From Cynocephalus volans (Eukaryota > Chordata > Mammalia > Dermoptera > Cynocephalidae), in the NCBI RefSeq assembly GCF_027409185.1, contig NC_084472.1:88552427-88616426 (forward strand): a stretch of DNA of 64,000 nucleotides, written 5' to 3'. Within the stretch, counting starts at the first letter, position 1; the number at the start of each line of letters is the position of its first letter. Both the position numbers and the translations under genes were made by a program. A model generated the notes under the pieces. The model saw only the letters and a list, made by a program, of their open reading frames with translations, did not search any database and was not told the DNA's origin. Below are positions 35,871 to 47,790 of the stretch, one piece after another.

Positions 35871-37499
35871 TAATGATCAGTGTGCCATGGAACTGGCCAC
35901 CACAAAAACTTCATGGACACTGAAAGATCTAGACTCAGTCTGTGAAGAAACATTTGCACAATTGATAAATACTATATTTAGGGTTAATTTTGTTTTAAAA
36001 TTCATGCACTTTTTAAAAAGTTAGCCTACTCAAGAAGAGACCAGGAATTTGCAATTAAAGCTACATAAAGAATGATTAAAATGTGGATATAGGATCCATG
36101 TGATGAAGAAATTAAATAACTGTATAGTTTAGTCTCCAATTGGTTGAAAGTTTACTGTCCTGAGTGAAATTTTTTGTCTTTTGGAACTTAACATAATTGT
36201 GTATATGAATATACATTTTGCACAAGATGAGAGAATGACATCCAACCGAAATGTTTTGCAGTATCCACTACCATTGTTCTTCATATCTTAAAAAAGCATA
36301 TATAAATATAGGTTTAAATAAATTATATGATTCATTTTTTAACAGAAATATAAAGCACAGAATCATATAGCATACTTTCTTCTGTGGGCAGACTTAGATA
36401 AATAGATTGGAAAGTTGTTAACGAACCTCTATAAGAGACTGAAGAAAACAAAACATTTGTGGATTATCTTCCTGGAGCTCATTGTGAGACAAAACCAAGT
36501 GGTATGAATAAAATCTTCATTGTTCATACTCTTCTATGATTTTACAGTACTGAAGGGACAGACATACAAGTATGTATGGCCTGAATACCTCTTAACTCAG
36601 GAATTCTTGTGCTAGGGTATACTGTGGACAACAATTAGCTGCAGCTTCATGGAAGCCAAGGAGAGGTGATGATTTATGTGTCTCCTGTTATTTTAAAAAT
36701 CACCAATTCTTTAGGAGGTGAACTTCTTTCTGGTATCAAAGTGTGAGAGAATCTGATCCTGGGAAGCTCTTCCTTGGAACAGTGAGGGCAGGGTGAGTCT
36801 TCAATGGAAGTTTCAAAAAACATGGCTTTTTTTGTCAAGAGACAAGAGCATAATGTTCCAAGATAATTCTGTAAAATATTTTTACAGGGAGCTAAAGTGA
36901 TTTAATCTACTTAAACTTCTGTAATAGCAGTATTAAGAGGAGGTCATGAAGAGGACTTCAGTGGGTTGCTTTTATTTTTTAAAGCTGAAAATAGAGTGAA
37001 AGAGTGGTTCAAAAGTGAGCTCCAGGAAGTCAAGTTAGCAATGCCATTACCTGCCTGATAACTTTTTCTAATCTTCTTTTCTTTTGTTCTATTTTGATTT
37101 ATTTGTGGATTAAAAAGTAAATTAATTATTTATGGGACATTTTGTTACCATTAATAAGTTAGCATTTTTTCAAATACTGAATGCTTCAGTGATGTTTGCT
37201 GCCAGATGTGGGTTAGTTGTCTGTTCCTACATTGCTATTTGGCACTTGTAAGGGAGCCACCTGTCATATTAATACAAAACACAAGCTCTCCTGGCCTTCA
37301 GCAGAGGAGAGAGCTGGAAGATGATGGCTGGTCTGGGCTGAACTGTTTCTGTAATTTGTCTTTGCTTTCCTCCATGGGTTTCACTTTCCCAGTGAGACTT
37401 TCTCAACTACGTTGCCTCTCTCTGTAGAGCAGACACAGGAACGTGCTATTCCACTTTGAACTCTAACCCAAGCTTAGCCAAAACAATCTTTCTTTGGCC
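35871..37499. other. No gene or repeat recognised
   Basis: AT-rich sequence with short open frames only; nothing nameable. Confidence 0.45.
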
Positions 37500-37680
37500 C
37501 ACGAGCATTCACTGCATTCACTCATTTGATGATAGTTAATTTAACACCTTTGCTGTGCTGGATCCTCTTCTAGGTCCCGAGCAGCAGGGATGAATGAGGC
37601 AGACAAGATTCTTTCCGTAAAGAAGCTGTTGTGTTAGTGGGAGAAGAAGACAAAATAAACACATACACAGGAAAGACAGC
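37500..37680 (-). repeat. L2 3' tail, antisense
   Basis: 'tgctggatcctcttctagg' ... 'agcagggatgaatgaggcag' ... 'agtgggagaagaagacaaaa' is the reverse complement of the L2 3' end. Confidence 0.65.
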
Positions 37681-38689
37681 TATTGTTACTCCATTAAAAG
37701 GCTGTTCAATATTTACAAAAAGAACCTGTAAACATTAAGAGAGAATAAGAAGAAAGTAATTACAGAAGACACAAATAACAACGTATTTATACATGTTACA
37801 AAGCACAGGTTTTTCATTTGAAAGTGCTGTGCTCTAGCTTCAGAGAGCTGGCACTTCACCCCCAGCCTCTCGTTCTACTTCGCAGTCTCTGCCACTGTGC
37901 TATTTAACTCTCAAAAGCTGTTCTAATGCTTGTCCTGTCTCCTAGACTCAACATTTTTCTCTCTTCAAATGGCATTGCCAAGAAGCCCTCAATTTCAAAC
38001 AAGTCAATGACCCGGTAAATTATCTAATGCAGTCTATAGCTCCACCAATCTGTGGCTCAGTCTCAGAATGCTCAAGTGAAAATTGTTACTTGGGGCAAGT
38101 ATCTCCTAAGGACTTGGAAATGAGGGAAACATGGCTACTCTTGGAAAAGTTCTACATAAAATTAAAATTTCCGAGGGATCAGAATAGAGATATGCCAATC
38201 TCCTTAATGAGACTCAGGCTGGTTAAAGATCCTAATAATACAATAGAAGATGTTTGCTTTTATAAGTAATGTCTCTGTAATATGGGGGTTTGTTAGCAGA
38301 GAGGGCCAAAAAACAGCAGCAGAAAAGGTGGTGTCTTCTGTGGACAGGGTTCAGGGACTTCATATGTACCCACCAATTATAAAAATGAAGGAATCAGTTG
38401 ATTAAAGCCATATGTTATTAAACATTTGAATTATAACGTTCTTTCTCTGAATCTGTGCTCATCAAGAAACATTCTGTGATTTGGCTTCCCAAATTTACAG
38501 AGAAAACAAGGTCTACATGAACTCTGGGACCACTTACCAGTTCTATTTCTTATTAAAAGAAATAAATTAAAATTTTGATTAATATAATTCAGTGTATTGT
38601 CAGCATTTTCTCCAAGTACCATCAAATCTGGAACATTGACGAAATCTAGTTTCTAAGTTCCAAAAAGCTGTGGGCTGCATTGGTAATTC

Positions 38690-39440
38690 ATTTGATCATT
38701 CACTCACTCAATTGAATATTTTTGGAAGCTTTTTACAGCCCAACCACTGTGCTTAGGAATATAGAATTGAGCAAAATGGATCAATCCTAACAACCAGTGA
38801 GCTTTCAAGCAAATAGGCACAGTAAAATGTGACAAGGGTTTCTTGGCATTGATGTTTGAAGAAAGAAAAATTTTGAGTCTAAAAGAAATGACTAGGTTCA
38901 GGAAGAGGGAGAAGATACTGGAGGAAATGAGGAGAAAGAGGAGAGGCAGGATGAGATGAAAGCAACTGAGAGAAGTTCAGTTAGGCTGGTATTTTAAATG
39001 CTGAGGCAAAAGCGACACAGAGGACAGACGAAGGGCCTGTGACCAAGGTTTGAGTTTGGGTTTTATTCTTAGGGCAGTACAGAGCCACTGCATAGCTTGG
39101 CAGTGAACTGGTATGATCAGATTTGCATTTTGGAAAGATCTCTGGCTGTGCAACAACTGCATTAGGGAAGAGTGAGGGAGTGGACATAACTGGGGCAGGG
39201 AAGCCCATCTAAAGGCAACTGTAATTTGTGTGAGAAACGAGGAGGCCCAAGGTAGAAAAAAGGTTTGAAAGATTTGAAAGACATTTCAGAGGTAGGACTA
39301 AGAGGGCTTGTGGATAGATTAAATATGAATGGGTGGTAAGGGAGATGGTAGAGTTGGGTGCCATTTCCATCCTGCTGACTTGGGCAGCAGAGTGGGTGGT
39401 AAGAAAAACTGCTGACCAGGATATTGGCCTTTTATTTAGA
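38690..39440 (-). repeat. L2 LINE 3' part, antisense
   Basis: Reverse-complement L2 from the 3' end (38690-38780) through 'gggttttattcttagggcag', 'gaaagatctctggctgtgc' and 'tttcagaggtaggactaaga'. Confidence 0.65.
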
Positions 39441-39821
39441 CTTTTCTTGAACATACAGAAAAGGAGATAGATATGAAAAGAAGGGTCATCTCCCACCAGA
39501 GTACAGAGAAGAGGAAAGCTGACAATGGAAATGACCAGCCCATTTAGGACTTGCCTAAATTTCAGCAGTAAGGAAACTGCTATATTGTTAAGAATGGGGA
39601 CACCTGGAAAAAGATCACTAGCTGCTTCTCTCCCCCGGGGCTCCAGGAGACAGAAACCTCCTAATAGGGAAAGACCAAATGATAAAATAAATGTTGGTGC
39701 ATTTGAAATATTTTCCTTAGTTTCTTTGTTCCTCTTTATACTCATATTCCTTCCAGAATGTTTATCTTCAATATTCACCACCTTGCTTCTTTATTTCATC
39801 ACTTTTATTATCATATCAGAC

Positions 39822-40347
39822 TGTATTAGTCAGGATTCTCCAAAGAACCAGAACAAATAGGATATATAGAGATATATAAGAGGAGATTTATTATGGGAAA
39901 TGGTTCACAAGATTATGGAGGCTGAAAAGTCCCATGACCTGCCCTTTGCAAACTGGAGAACCGGTAAAGCCAGTGGTGTAGTTCAGTCCAATGTCCTGAG
40001 AATGAGGGGAGCCAATGGTGTAAGTCTGTTTGAAGATAAAGACCTGAGAATCAGGTGGCCACTGCTGTAATTCCTGAAATCCGAAGGTCCAGTGACTGAG
40101 GGAAGAAGAAGACAGATGTCCCACCTCCAGATGAGAGAGTGAATTCTCCCTTCCTTTGCCTTTTTGTTCTGTTTGGGCAATGCCCACTCACATTGGGGAG
40201 AGTGGGTCTTCTTTACTCAGTCCACTGATTCAAATGCTAATCTCATTCAGAGACACCTGCACAGACACACCCAGAGATGATGTTTTACCATCTATCTGGG
40301 CATCCCTTAGCCCAGTCAAGTTGACACATTAAAAGTTAACCATCACA
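39822..40347 (-). mobile_element. Solo LTR, same family as 32981-33480, inverted
   Basis: The plus strand begins TGTATTAGTCAGGATTCTCC and ends AAAAGTTAACCATCACA, the reverse complement of the family termini. Flanking CAGAC (39817-39821) and CAGCC (40348-40352) differ by one base, consistent with a 5-bp target duplication. Confidence 0.82.
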
Positions 40348-40969
40348 CAGCCTTCGGTTGGTTTCATACAGTCCTTTTCAATGCAACATGACTGCTTTGC
40401 TTTTAGGCACTCAAGTTCTTGGATTTATTTAATTTTCTTAGTTTGGTTTTGGATACTATCTTCTTAATTACATCTTAGCAGCCTCTTTATTCTTCATGAA
40501 TTATTGAATTCTGGATACTTTCAACTAACCCTTCCCCTAGCCCACCTTGCAACGTCCACCATTTTTATGCTGTGGTTTTATCTGTGTACCTTCATTAGCA
40601 CTCCAAATACTAGTACTGAGATTAATATATTTGGAGATTTCAAGGATTAATTAGCTTTTCAGCCACTCTGGTACATTTTTTTTAATTGTAAAGAAAATAA
40701 GAATTAGATTCAGTTACCTTAACTTTTTCTCATAGATTTGAATTTGATGTTCAAGAGTTGTGAAGGAAAGCTATAGATGATAAAATATATGTAGAAAACA
40801 ATTGCTATGATATCCATATTAAAAGTAATTATCAAGAAAGATACTAACATTATCTAATAAACTTTTGGCAGCCTTCCCATTTGGGCTGTGAAAAGAGGCA
40901 TTTATAAATGAATAATCACCAATCTCCAATGGACTTTCAGCACTGCCTGTAAGTCCTAAAACGTTTCTC

Positions 40970-42085
40970 TGGTTCACTTACTTTCTCTCTTTATTGAATG
41001 ACTATTCTGAAACTTTCCTGCTTTCCTCAAACCTCTAATCCTTTCATCTCCCTTTTTACCCTCAGCTCAGAGTAAATTGAAGCCATCAACCAAGAATTCT
41101 CGCAACTTTCTATAAATTAATTACCTGGAACCTGCATCTGGCATCTCCATGTTTCCTGTCACATTAGGAGATATTCTTTCTCCCTGACCTGCAGATCTCC
41201 ACTTCTATCAATTATCTTTTTGCAACTATCTCTTTGCTCTTCTGTGACTTCAACCTCTCCCTTTCAATGGGATCCTTTCCATGGCATGCCCATATCTCTC
41301 TCATCTTAAAGCAAAACCAAACCAAAAACTATGCCCTAATTTGCACTGCCTCTAACAACCACCACATTTCTCTCCTTTATAACCAAATTTGTTGAATGAT
41401 ATGTATAGACTTATGATTTTTATTTCCTCACTTCACATTGCTCAATCTACTCCCATCACACCTGTGTAGTTTATATATGGTTCCCAGTGCTGCCGACATT
41501 ATTCCATGATCATTTTAACTGATCTCTAAACAGCATTTAGTACGATATCAACCTATTTTCCTTTTCAAACTTTTAGCCTTTGACCATCAAATATCAGGAT
41601 TTTTTTTAATCAGGATTGCTTTATTTTAAGCTCAGTTCTCACTCTATACCCTCCTTGAGATTTATTGATCTCTATAAATCTCAGCTCTGTCAATGGCTTT
41701 ATTCATTATCTGTATGTTAATGACTCCCAGATTAACATCACTAGCCCAACCTTCTATTCTCAATTCCAGATCTTGTCTACTTTACTTCTCTACTTGGATG
41801 CCTCAGCAGTTTTTCAAGCTCAGCATATCCAAGACTGAATTTGTTGTCTTCCTGCTCCAAGTTGGTCCTCTTCCACTGTTCCCTATCTCAGTGAATGGAA
41901 CCACCATGCAGGTGTACAAGCAGGAACCTTGGTATTGTCCCCAACTATTGCTTGTCTTCATCTTTCAAGTGCTATAGAACACAATTCTGCTGCTTTAATG
42001 TCCTAAATAGAGCTTGAATTTTCCTCCACTGTCACATTCTAGTCTAAACAACTTCTAAGGATCTTTAGTGAAACTAAGCAGCACT
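40970..42085 (+). repeat. L2 LINE, sense, including the reverse-transcriptase region
   Basis: Translated pieces around 41750-41990 follow the L2 reverse transcriptase after the YADD motif ('FPISVNGTT', cf. VFPISVNGNS). Upstream 'gatctctaaacagcatttag' corresponds to the LSAAFDTV segment. Multiple frameshifts and stops. Confidence 0.7.
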
Positions 42086-43320
42086 CAGAGTTTTTGAGGT
42101 CCCCCTCCCTTCTACCATCAGTTTTAACTAGTACTACTGGTTATAGATTTCCATAGGATCTAATAATAAACCATGGGATAACAATAGAGTGATTGCCTAA
42201 TGACTTTATATTATGAGCAAAATGAAAACTTATAAACCTGCCATATCTAAATTTTTACATTATTCATTGGTTTTGACTTAAATTGTATTCTGAATAAGGC
42301 TTACATTTTAAAAAATTCAGTGTACGATTGACAGCAATTAATTATTTCATGGCAAGTGATGACTGTAAAAAATTAAAAGTCTGAAAATAGTACACAGAGC
42401 AGATTTTTTAAAAAGGTATACACCAATAAAAATCGATTGCAAAATCCTATTTTACATAAATTCAATTTAAAGCTAAGAGAAAAGTAAATACTAAATGAAA
42501 ACATTTCACAGGAAAACCTAATACAAAGTAGGTTCAAATGAAAAAATATGTGTTTTCAAAGGTTTCTCATCAGGCAATACAATCACAATATACAGGTAGC
42601 ACATACAGCTAAGCAGAACTTTTATATTTCAAAGTGCTTTCTTGGAGAGAGGTCATCAAATGTGTGGGAGTAGTTTTACCATGAAAAAAACTCTCTTCCA
42701 GCAGTACAGTCTGGGCAGCTAAAAGCTCTTTACTATCACAACAAAAAGCCACCCATGAGTAACCATGACAACAGCCTTTGTAATGGTTAGCAGTGTGCCT
42801 CTTAGGAAAATTTATAGTTCAAGGTCAAACTCTGCATTTGTAAAAAGGCCTTCCTGTTCTTCTGTAGAAATTTGTCATTGAATAGAAGCCAAAATTTGAG
42901 ACTCCTTGAGTCTGTCCACGAATAGCCCTGTTAGCTTCCCTCCCGTGGGTCGTGCCAAGACTTCTGTCCTTTCTACCTTGGACCACCTGGGTTCTTTCAC
43001 TTTCTGGAAAGCACTCTGTTGGGGCCAGAGTTGGAATGGGCAGCCAAGAAATCCTCGTACTAGTCTCTACATCATTGAGTCTGAAGTGCCTGGTGGCTCC
43101 ACTATCACCCTCACTTGTGAGCAAGGCCCAGAGCCAGGATTAGGCCTACCAGGAACGGAGGGGGAATGTCATCCTGGGGGTTCTTCCAATTCATCTTACA
43201 GATCCATGGTCTCTAAACCACAGATTGCACATTCCTATCAGTAAAAATGTTTTGAGTATGTACCCCCAATATATATTATTTATAAATTACACATAAAATT
43301 ATATGCTGAAATCTATATAT
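42086..43320. other. No gene recognised
   Basis: AT-rich to about 42830, then a more balanced stretch (42830-43200) with overlapping open frames on both strands of up to 112 codons and no recognisable product. Confidence 0.4.
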
Positions 43321-43381
43321 TAAATTTTAATAAAATCGCTTCTCGGCCTTTTGGCTAAGATCATGTGTAAATTTTAATAAA
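43321..43381 (+). pseudogene. RNU2P: U2 snRNA 5' fragment retrocopy with 14-bp target duplication
   Basis: Bases 43335-43367 match the first 33 nucleotides of U2 snRNA with a single change (ATCGCTTCTCGGCCTTTTGG... ending GATCATGTG instead of GATCAAGTG). Perfect copies of TAAATTTTAATAAA flank it at 43321-43334 and 43368-43381. The copy stops just before the branch-point recognition sequence of U2 and has no A tail. It is a non-functional insertion. Confidence 0.95.
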
Positions 43382-43534
43382 GCTTAAAATTTTTTTTTTT
43401 TTAGAAAGAGTAGGTGTAATATTTTTTCCCACTCTTTAACAGACTGTTTCGTACACCTCATGATTTGCTTACGTTGCACTTTGAGGATTGCTGCTATTCA
43501 CTTTTGCCAGGCTCAGTGTTCTAAAATAGTTCTA

Positions 43535-43613
43535 AAATACACATATATCCTTGCTTGAACCCGTCAATGGCACCACATTGCTCTCAGGATAAAGTCCAAA
43601 CTCCTTAACCTGG
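43535..43613 (+). repeat. L2 LINE fragment, sense, left of an LTR insertion
   Basis: 'caggataaagtccaaactcc' is the typical L2 segment for KTLQWLPISLRIKSK; the copy continues after the LTR. Confidence 0.65.
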
Positions 43614-43993
43614 TGTTATGGTTTGAATGTGTCCCTAAAGTTCATGTGTTGGAAACTTAATCCCTAATGCAACAGTGAGTGTTGAGAGGTGGGACCTTTA
43701 GGAGGTGATTAGGTCATGAAGGCACAGCCCTTATGGATTAGTGCTGTTGTTGGGGTGTGGGTTAGTTATTGTGAGAGTGGTTCCTGACATAAGGATGAAT
43801 TTGGTCCCCTTCCCCTCTTTCTCACCTTTCCACCTTCCACCATGGGATGACATAGCACAAAAGCCCTTGCCAGATGTGGGGCCCTTGACCTTGTACTTCC
43901 CAACCTCCAGAACTGTAAGAAATAAATCTCCTTTCTTTATAAATTCCCCAGTCTGTGGTATTTGGTTATAGCAGCACAAAATGGACTAAGACA
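43614..43993 (+). mobile_element. Solo LTR, ERVL-MaLR type
   Basis: It begins TGTTATGGTTTGAATGTGTC and ends GCACAAAATGGACTAAGACA, with the family's GAGGTGGGACCTTTAGGAGG inside. It interrupts a sense L2 copy. Confidence 0.82.
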
Positions 43994-44965
43994 CATAGGT
44001 TTTAAAGTCAGTCTCTCTCTGATCTCACTACTTTAACATCCCATAATTTAGAACTACAGTGCTTGCATTCTTTCTGTTTTCTCTCATTCACAGATATCTC
44101 ATGCACAGATATTTCTTCTCTATAAAAAATCCTTTCTCCACACACAGTCTTCCCTGCTAATTCTTATTTTCAGGAAATTCCCTGGATCTCTTTCTCCACC
44201 TCCCATCTCATTAGGATTAAAAACCCATCATGTTTCCCCAATAAAACAGGCTTTATTCTTTATGCAACATACATCACAGCCTATTGCAATTATGCGTTTT
44301 CTAGTGAACTTGCTTAAGGTGGGGATGGCTTTTTAATTAAATGGCCCAGGTTTAACAAGTTTAAAAAGGTGAAGAATTTCATGGTTTAAATTGGTGCTTC
44401 ACACCAGCCCAGAGCTAGTGTGTAAGTGGTCCCCGGTCTCTTTCCTTACTGAAGATGTACTAACTCTGGTCCTGGAAACTGAGGGCAAGAAAAGCTGTTC
44501 CTCTTCCTCTTCTCTCTGTCTTCCTCCTTCCCATGGTATCTGGGTCAGATTGTGGCCTAGTGGCAGTGTTTTTCAGATTTCCAGGTATGATTCATAGTAA
44601 GAAACTAGTTTTATAGCAGACCTAGTACACACATATGTGTGCACGTATATGTGCACACATAACATTTGTTTATTATTTTCTCAGGGAAGGCTACCATTTT
44701 ACCTTATTTACAATTTCAGCTAACCCTCACCCTTCTTTCTTGGACTCTGTTATATTGTTTTACTTTTTCCTTTTCCCATAAAACCTTAGAACACATTATA
44801 TAATTGATTTTAATGTTTATTTTTATGGTCTGAATTTCTTCACTAGTCTATAAGCTCCTGAAGAACAGGTATTTTTGTCTAGTTTGTTCACTTATGTGTC
44901 TCATGTGCCCCATTGGTGCCTGGCACGTTGCAGGTCCCCAATAAATATTTGTTGAGCAAATGAAT
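43994..44965 (+). repeat. L2 LINE 3' part, sense, right of the LTR
   Basis: Resumes the L2 interrupted at 43613, with a clear 3' end at 44840-44965 ('ctgaagaacaggtatttttg', 'gcctggcacgttgcaggtcc', 'aataaatatttgttgagc'). The middle (about 44250-44690) is not clearly L2. Confidence 0.65.
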
Positions 44966-45277
44966 GAATACATTGAAATGTGTTTCATGAAACTTAATTC
45001 TTATTATGTGGAATACATGCATATATTTTCTCATCTCATCTATTAAATAAAAAACTGGCCAAGATCCACTAATGGATAAACTCCTGCAGTTTAAAAAGCA
45101 CTGGCCCAGGCTGTTCTCTTAAGGGCCTGTGTCAGGGGACCCTGATATGGCTGGAGGAAAAATATCTTATGAGCCAGGAACTTTCTAAAGTGATGCTGCA
45201 GAACTTACCAATAAACAGAGGATGGGTGTGAGGGAGGCCAGGAGCAGTCCCTGTAGAGAGGTATATTCGACAAGTGT

Positions 45278-45788
45278 TGTGGTAGTTTTAAAATATGTCC
45301 TTAAATTCTTTGACACTCCTCCCTTCAAAAGGTGGAGCCTAATTTCCCTCCTTTTGGGTGTGGGCTAGAATTAGTAACTCACTTCTAATGAATAGTGTGT
45401 AGTAAAAATGAGAGTGTGCGGCTTCCAAGAGTAGGTTTAAAAGGTGTGGTTTTCTCCTTGCTCTTTTCTTTTGGATCACCTACTCTGGGGGAAGCCAGCT
45501 GCATCTTATGGGGACACTCAAGCAGCCCACATTGTAAAGAACTGAGGCCTCCTGACAAGAGCTATGGGAGTGAGCCTTCTTAGAAGCAAATCCACTAGAC
45601 CCAGTCAAGCCTTCGGATGACAGCAGCCCTGGCTGACAACCTGACTGAAACCTCATGAGAAACCTTGAGCCACAACCATCCAACCAAACTACTCCCAAAT
45701 TCCTGCTGCCAGGGAGGTAATAAATGTTTGTTGTTTTAAGCCACTATATTTTGAAATTATGTGTTATGCAGAACGGATAATTAATACA
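45278..45788 (+). mobile_element. Solo LTR, MLT1-type (ERVL-MaLR)
   Basis: Starts TGTGGTAGTTTTAAAATATG and ends ATAATTAATACA. Landmarks GGGGGAAGCCAGCTGCATC and AATAAATGTTTGTTGTTTTA match MLT1. Flanks AGTGT (45273-45277) and TGTGT (45789-45793) differ by one base. Confidence 0.82.
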
Positions 45789-45845
45789 TGTGTAAATGAT
45801 TTTAAAAAGCATTTACTTGTATAATATATGTGGAAAATAATTTTA

Positions 45846-45894
45846 ATTTTAGTTTCTGTTATGAAAGAATTGCTTTCATAACAGAAACTAAAAT
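45846..45894. repeat. Perfect hairpin: 22-bp inverted repeat with 5-base loop
   Basis: Arm ATTTTAGTTTCTGTTATGAAAG (45846-45867) is the exact reverse complement of 45873-45894, separated by AATTG. No mismatch in 22 pairs. It lies 58 bp after the LTR at 45278-45788 and is not part of it. Confidence 0.97.
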
Positions 45895-46229
45895 GTAAAG
45901 CTTGTTAAAATATTCTTGGCTGGTAAAGATTTCAAACAATAGAATCTTGGTTTAGACTGCAGTTGTAGAGTGCTGAGATGCTTCTTTTTGTAAAAAGTTT
46001 TCATAGATTTTTCAGTTGTTTTAGAGGAACACTTGGTCAGAGATCAAGGGAAGTTTCTTCCTCTTCCAGAAATTAAATTAATTAATCAATCTTTTATTTT
46101 TAAAAAGGGAGTGAAAAATTTAGAATTCGAGGAAATAGGAATTAATCATGACGGTTTCCCCCCTATATTGTTTTTATCCTTATGCTTTTAGATGCAAAGG
46201 GTTGAATTGAGGTTAATCATATTCCTCAG

Positions 46230-46694
46230 TTCATGGTACTTTTGTTGTGGTCCATAAAATGTTCCCTCTTATTTTATTTATTTAAGTTCTTGTATTCCTA
46301 TTCCCACTTAATTATCATAAACACTCGTTTTAGCATTTGCTGTGAATCCTTTTATTTGAATAATGTTATGGGTGCATTTTTTAAAACGATATTGTGCTAT
46401 AGACTTTATTGTCTCTTACTTTTTTCACTTATTACTCTATATTTAGATCTTTCATTGTTGCTGTGCACCTAATTCATTCTACCATTGCTTCCCTGTATTT
46501 ACTTACCCATCTGCCCAGAGATGAACACCTAGATCGCCTCTAATTCTCTTCAATGTAAACCACGCTGTAATGAGTATCCTCTTATGTGTCCCCTCTAGAC
46601 CTGTGTGAGAATTGTATGGCTAGGACCAGGGCTCATTGATCACGGGGCAGGTGCAAACTTAATTCCACTAAATGCTGGTAGACTTTTCTCCAGA
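46230..46694 (-). mobile_element. Old L1 (L1M-type), antisense, left half
   Basis: Reverse-complement L1 3' UTR-like sequence, for example 'cacgctgtaatgagtatcct' and 'gctggtagacttttctccag'. It is cut by an LTR and continues at 47144. Confidence 0.65.
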
Positions 46695-47143
46695 ATGTCT
46701 GTATTAGTCTGTTTCTATCACTTATAACAAATACACAGAACTGGGTGATTTATAAAGAAAACAAAATGTATTGCTTTCAGTTTCTGAGGATGGGAAGTCC
46801 AAAGTCCAGGGAATGCAGCTGGTAAAGTTCTTGGAGATGGCCACAGTGATGGCAGGGTATCACATTGCGAAAATGGCTGAGCAGAGAGAGACAGTTCCTC
46901 ATGCACTGTCCTTTTAAAGCCTTCAGAACCGTGCTCCTGACCACCATTTTTAATCCATTCACTATGGTATGGTCCTACAATCTAATCACCTCTTCAAGAT
47001 CTCACCTTTCAATTAACCATAATAGTATTTCCCACCCTCTTAGCAGTCACAGTGGAGGCCAAGTTTCTAATACATAAAACTTGGGGAATACAACTCAAGC
47101 TTCAGTGAGTTTTGGGGGACATAATTCAATCCACTACAATGTC
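46695..47143 (-). mobile_element. Solo LTR, ERVL-MaLR type, with perfect 5-bp target duplication
   Basis: The LTR 46700-47138 (plus strand starts TGTATTAGTCTGTTTCTATC, ends CAATCCACTACA) is flanked by ATGTC at 46695-46699 and 47139-47143. It interrupts an antisense L1. Confidence 0.85.
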
Positions 47144-47790
47144 TGTATCCATCGACACTTGTACCAGGAAGTAGTACATGAAGATTCCTGAATTCTCTTG
47201 TGTCCAGCTTTCTAATTGTTGTCCTACCTATGGATATGAATTGATATCTCATTATTTTACTTATCATTCTCTTATTACTAATGAATTTGAGTATTTCTTC
47301 TTCTGCTTGTGAACTATAAAGTTTTTTTTCTTCTATGAATTGCATGTTCAAATCCATTATGCAGTTGCCAGTGGTGTCTTCTTGTTGATTTGCAGGAGTT
47401 TCTAAAATAGTCAAGATATTATTCTAGACTAATATTGCAAATATTTTCTCCTATTTTGTGACCTGTTAGTTTTATTTATGGTATTCTTTGTTGAATAGAA
47501 ATCTTTAATTTTGATGTCACCAAATCCATCTAATTTTTGCCTTGTGATTTATGTTTTTGGGGATTTGCTAAGAAATTCTGTCACACTTCTAGATCACAAA
47601 GATTTCTCCTACATTATCTTCTGTTTACTGTATAGATTTTTATCTCTTACACCTAGGGCTTCAATCCATATGGAGTCTACCTCAGTATATGATCTAAGGT
47701 TAGAATTTAATTTCATTTTTCTTCATAGATCCCTTTTATTTCCTATGCAACACACTGATTTCTTAGCCCTCTGCTGATATTTTTTCTTTT
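47144..47790 (-). mobile_element. Old L1 (L1M-type), antisense, right half
   Basis: Continues the L1 with 'tgcaaatattttctcctatt', 'tctttaattttgatgtcac' and 'tcaatccatatggagtctac', the reverse complement of the ORF2 to 3' UTR region. Confidence 0.75.

Noticed and set aside
39209-39781. A 190-codon minus-strand frame
   Set aside because: It starts in an antisense L2 and runs into neighbouring sequence, with a hydrophobic low-information product; it is a chance frame over repeat DNA.
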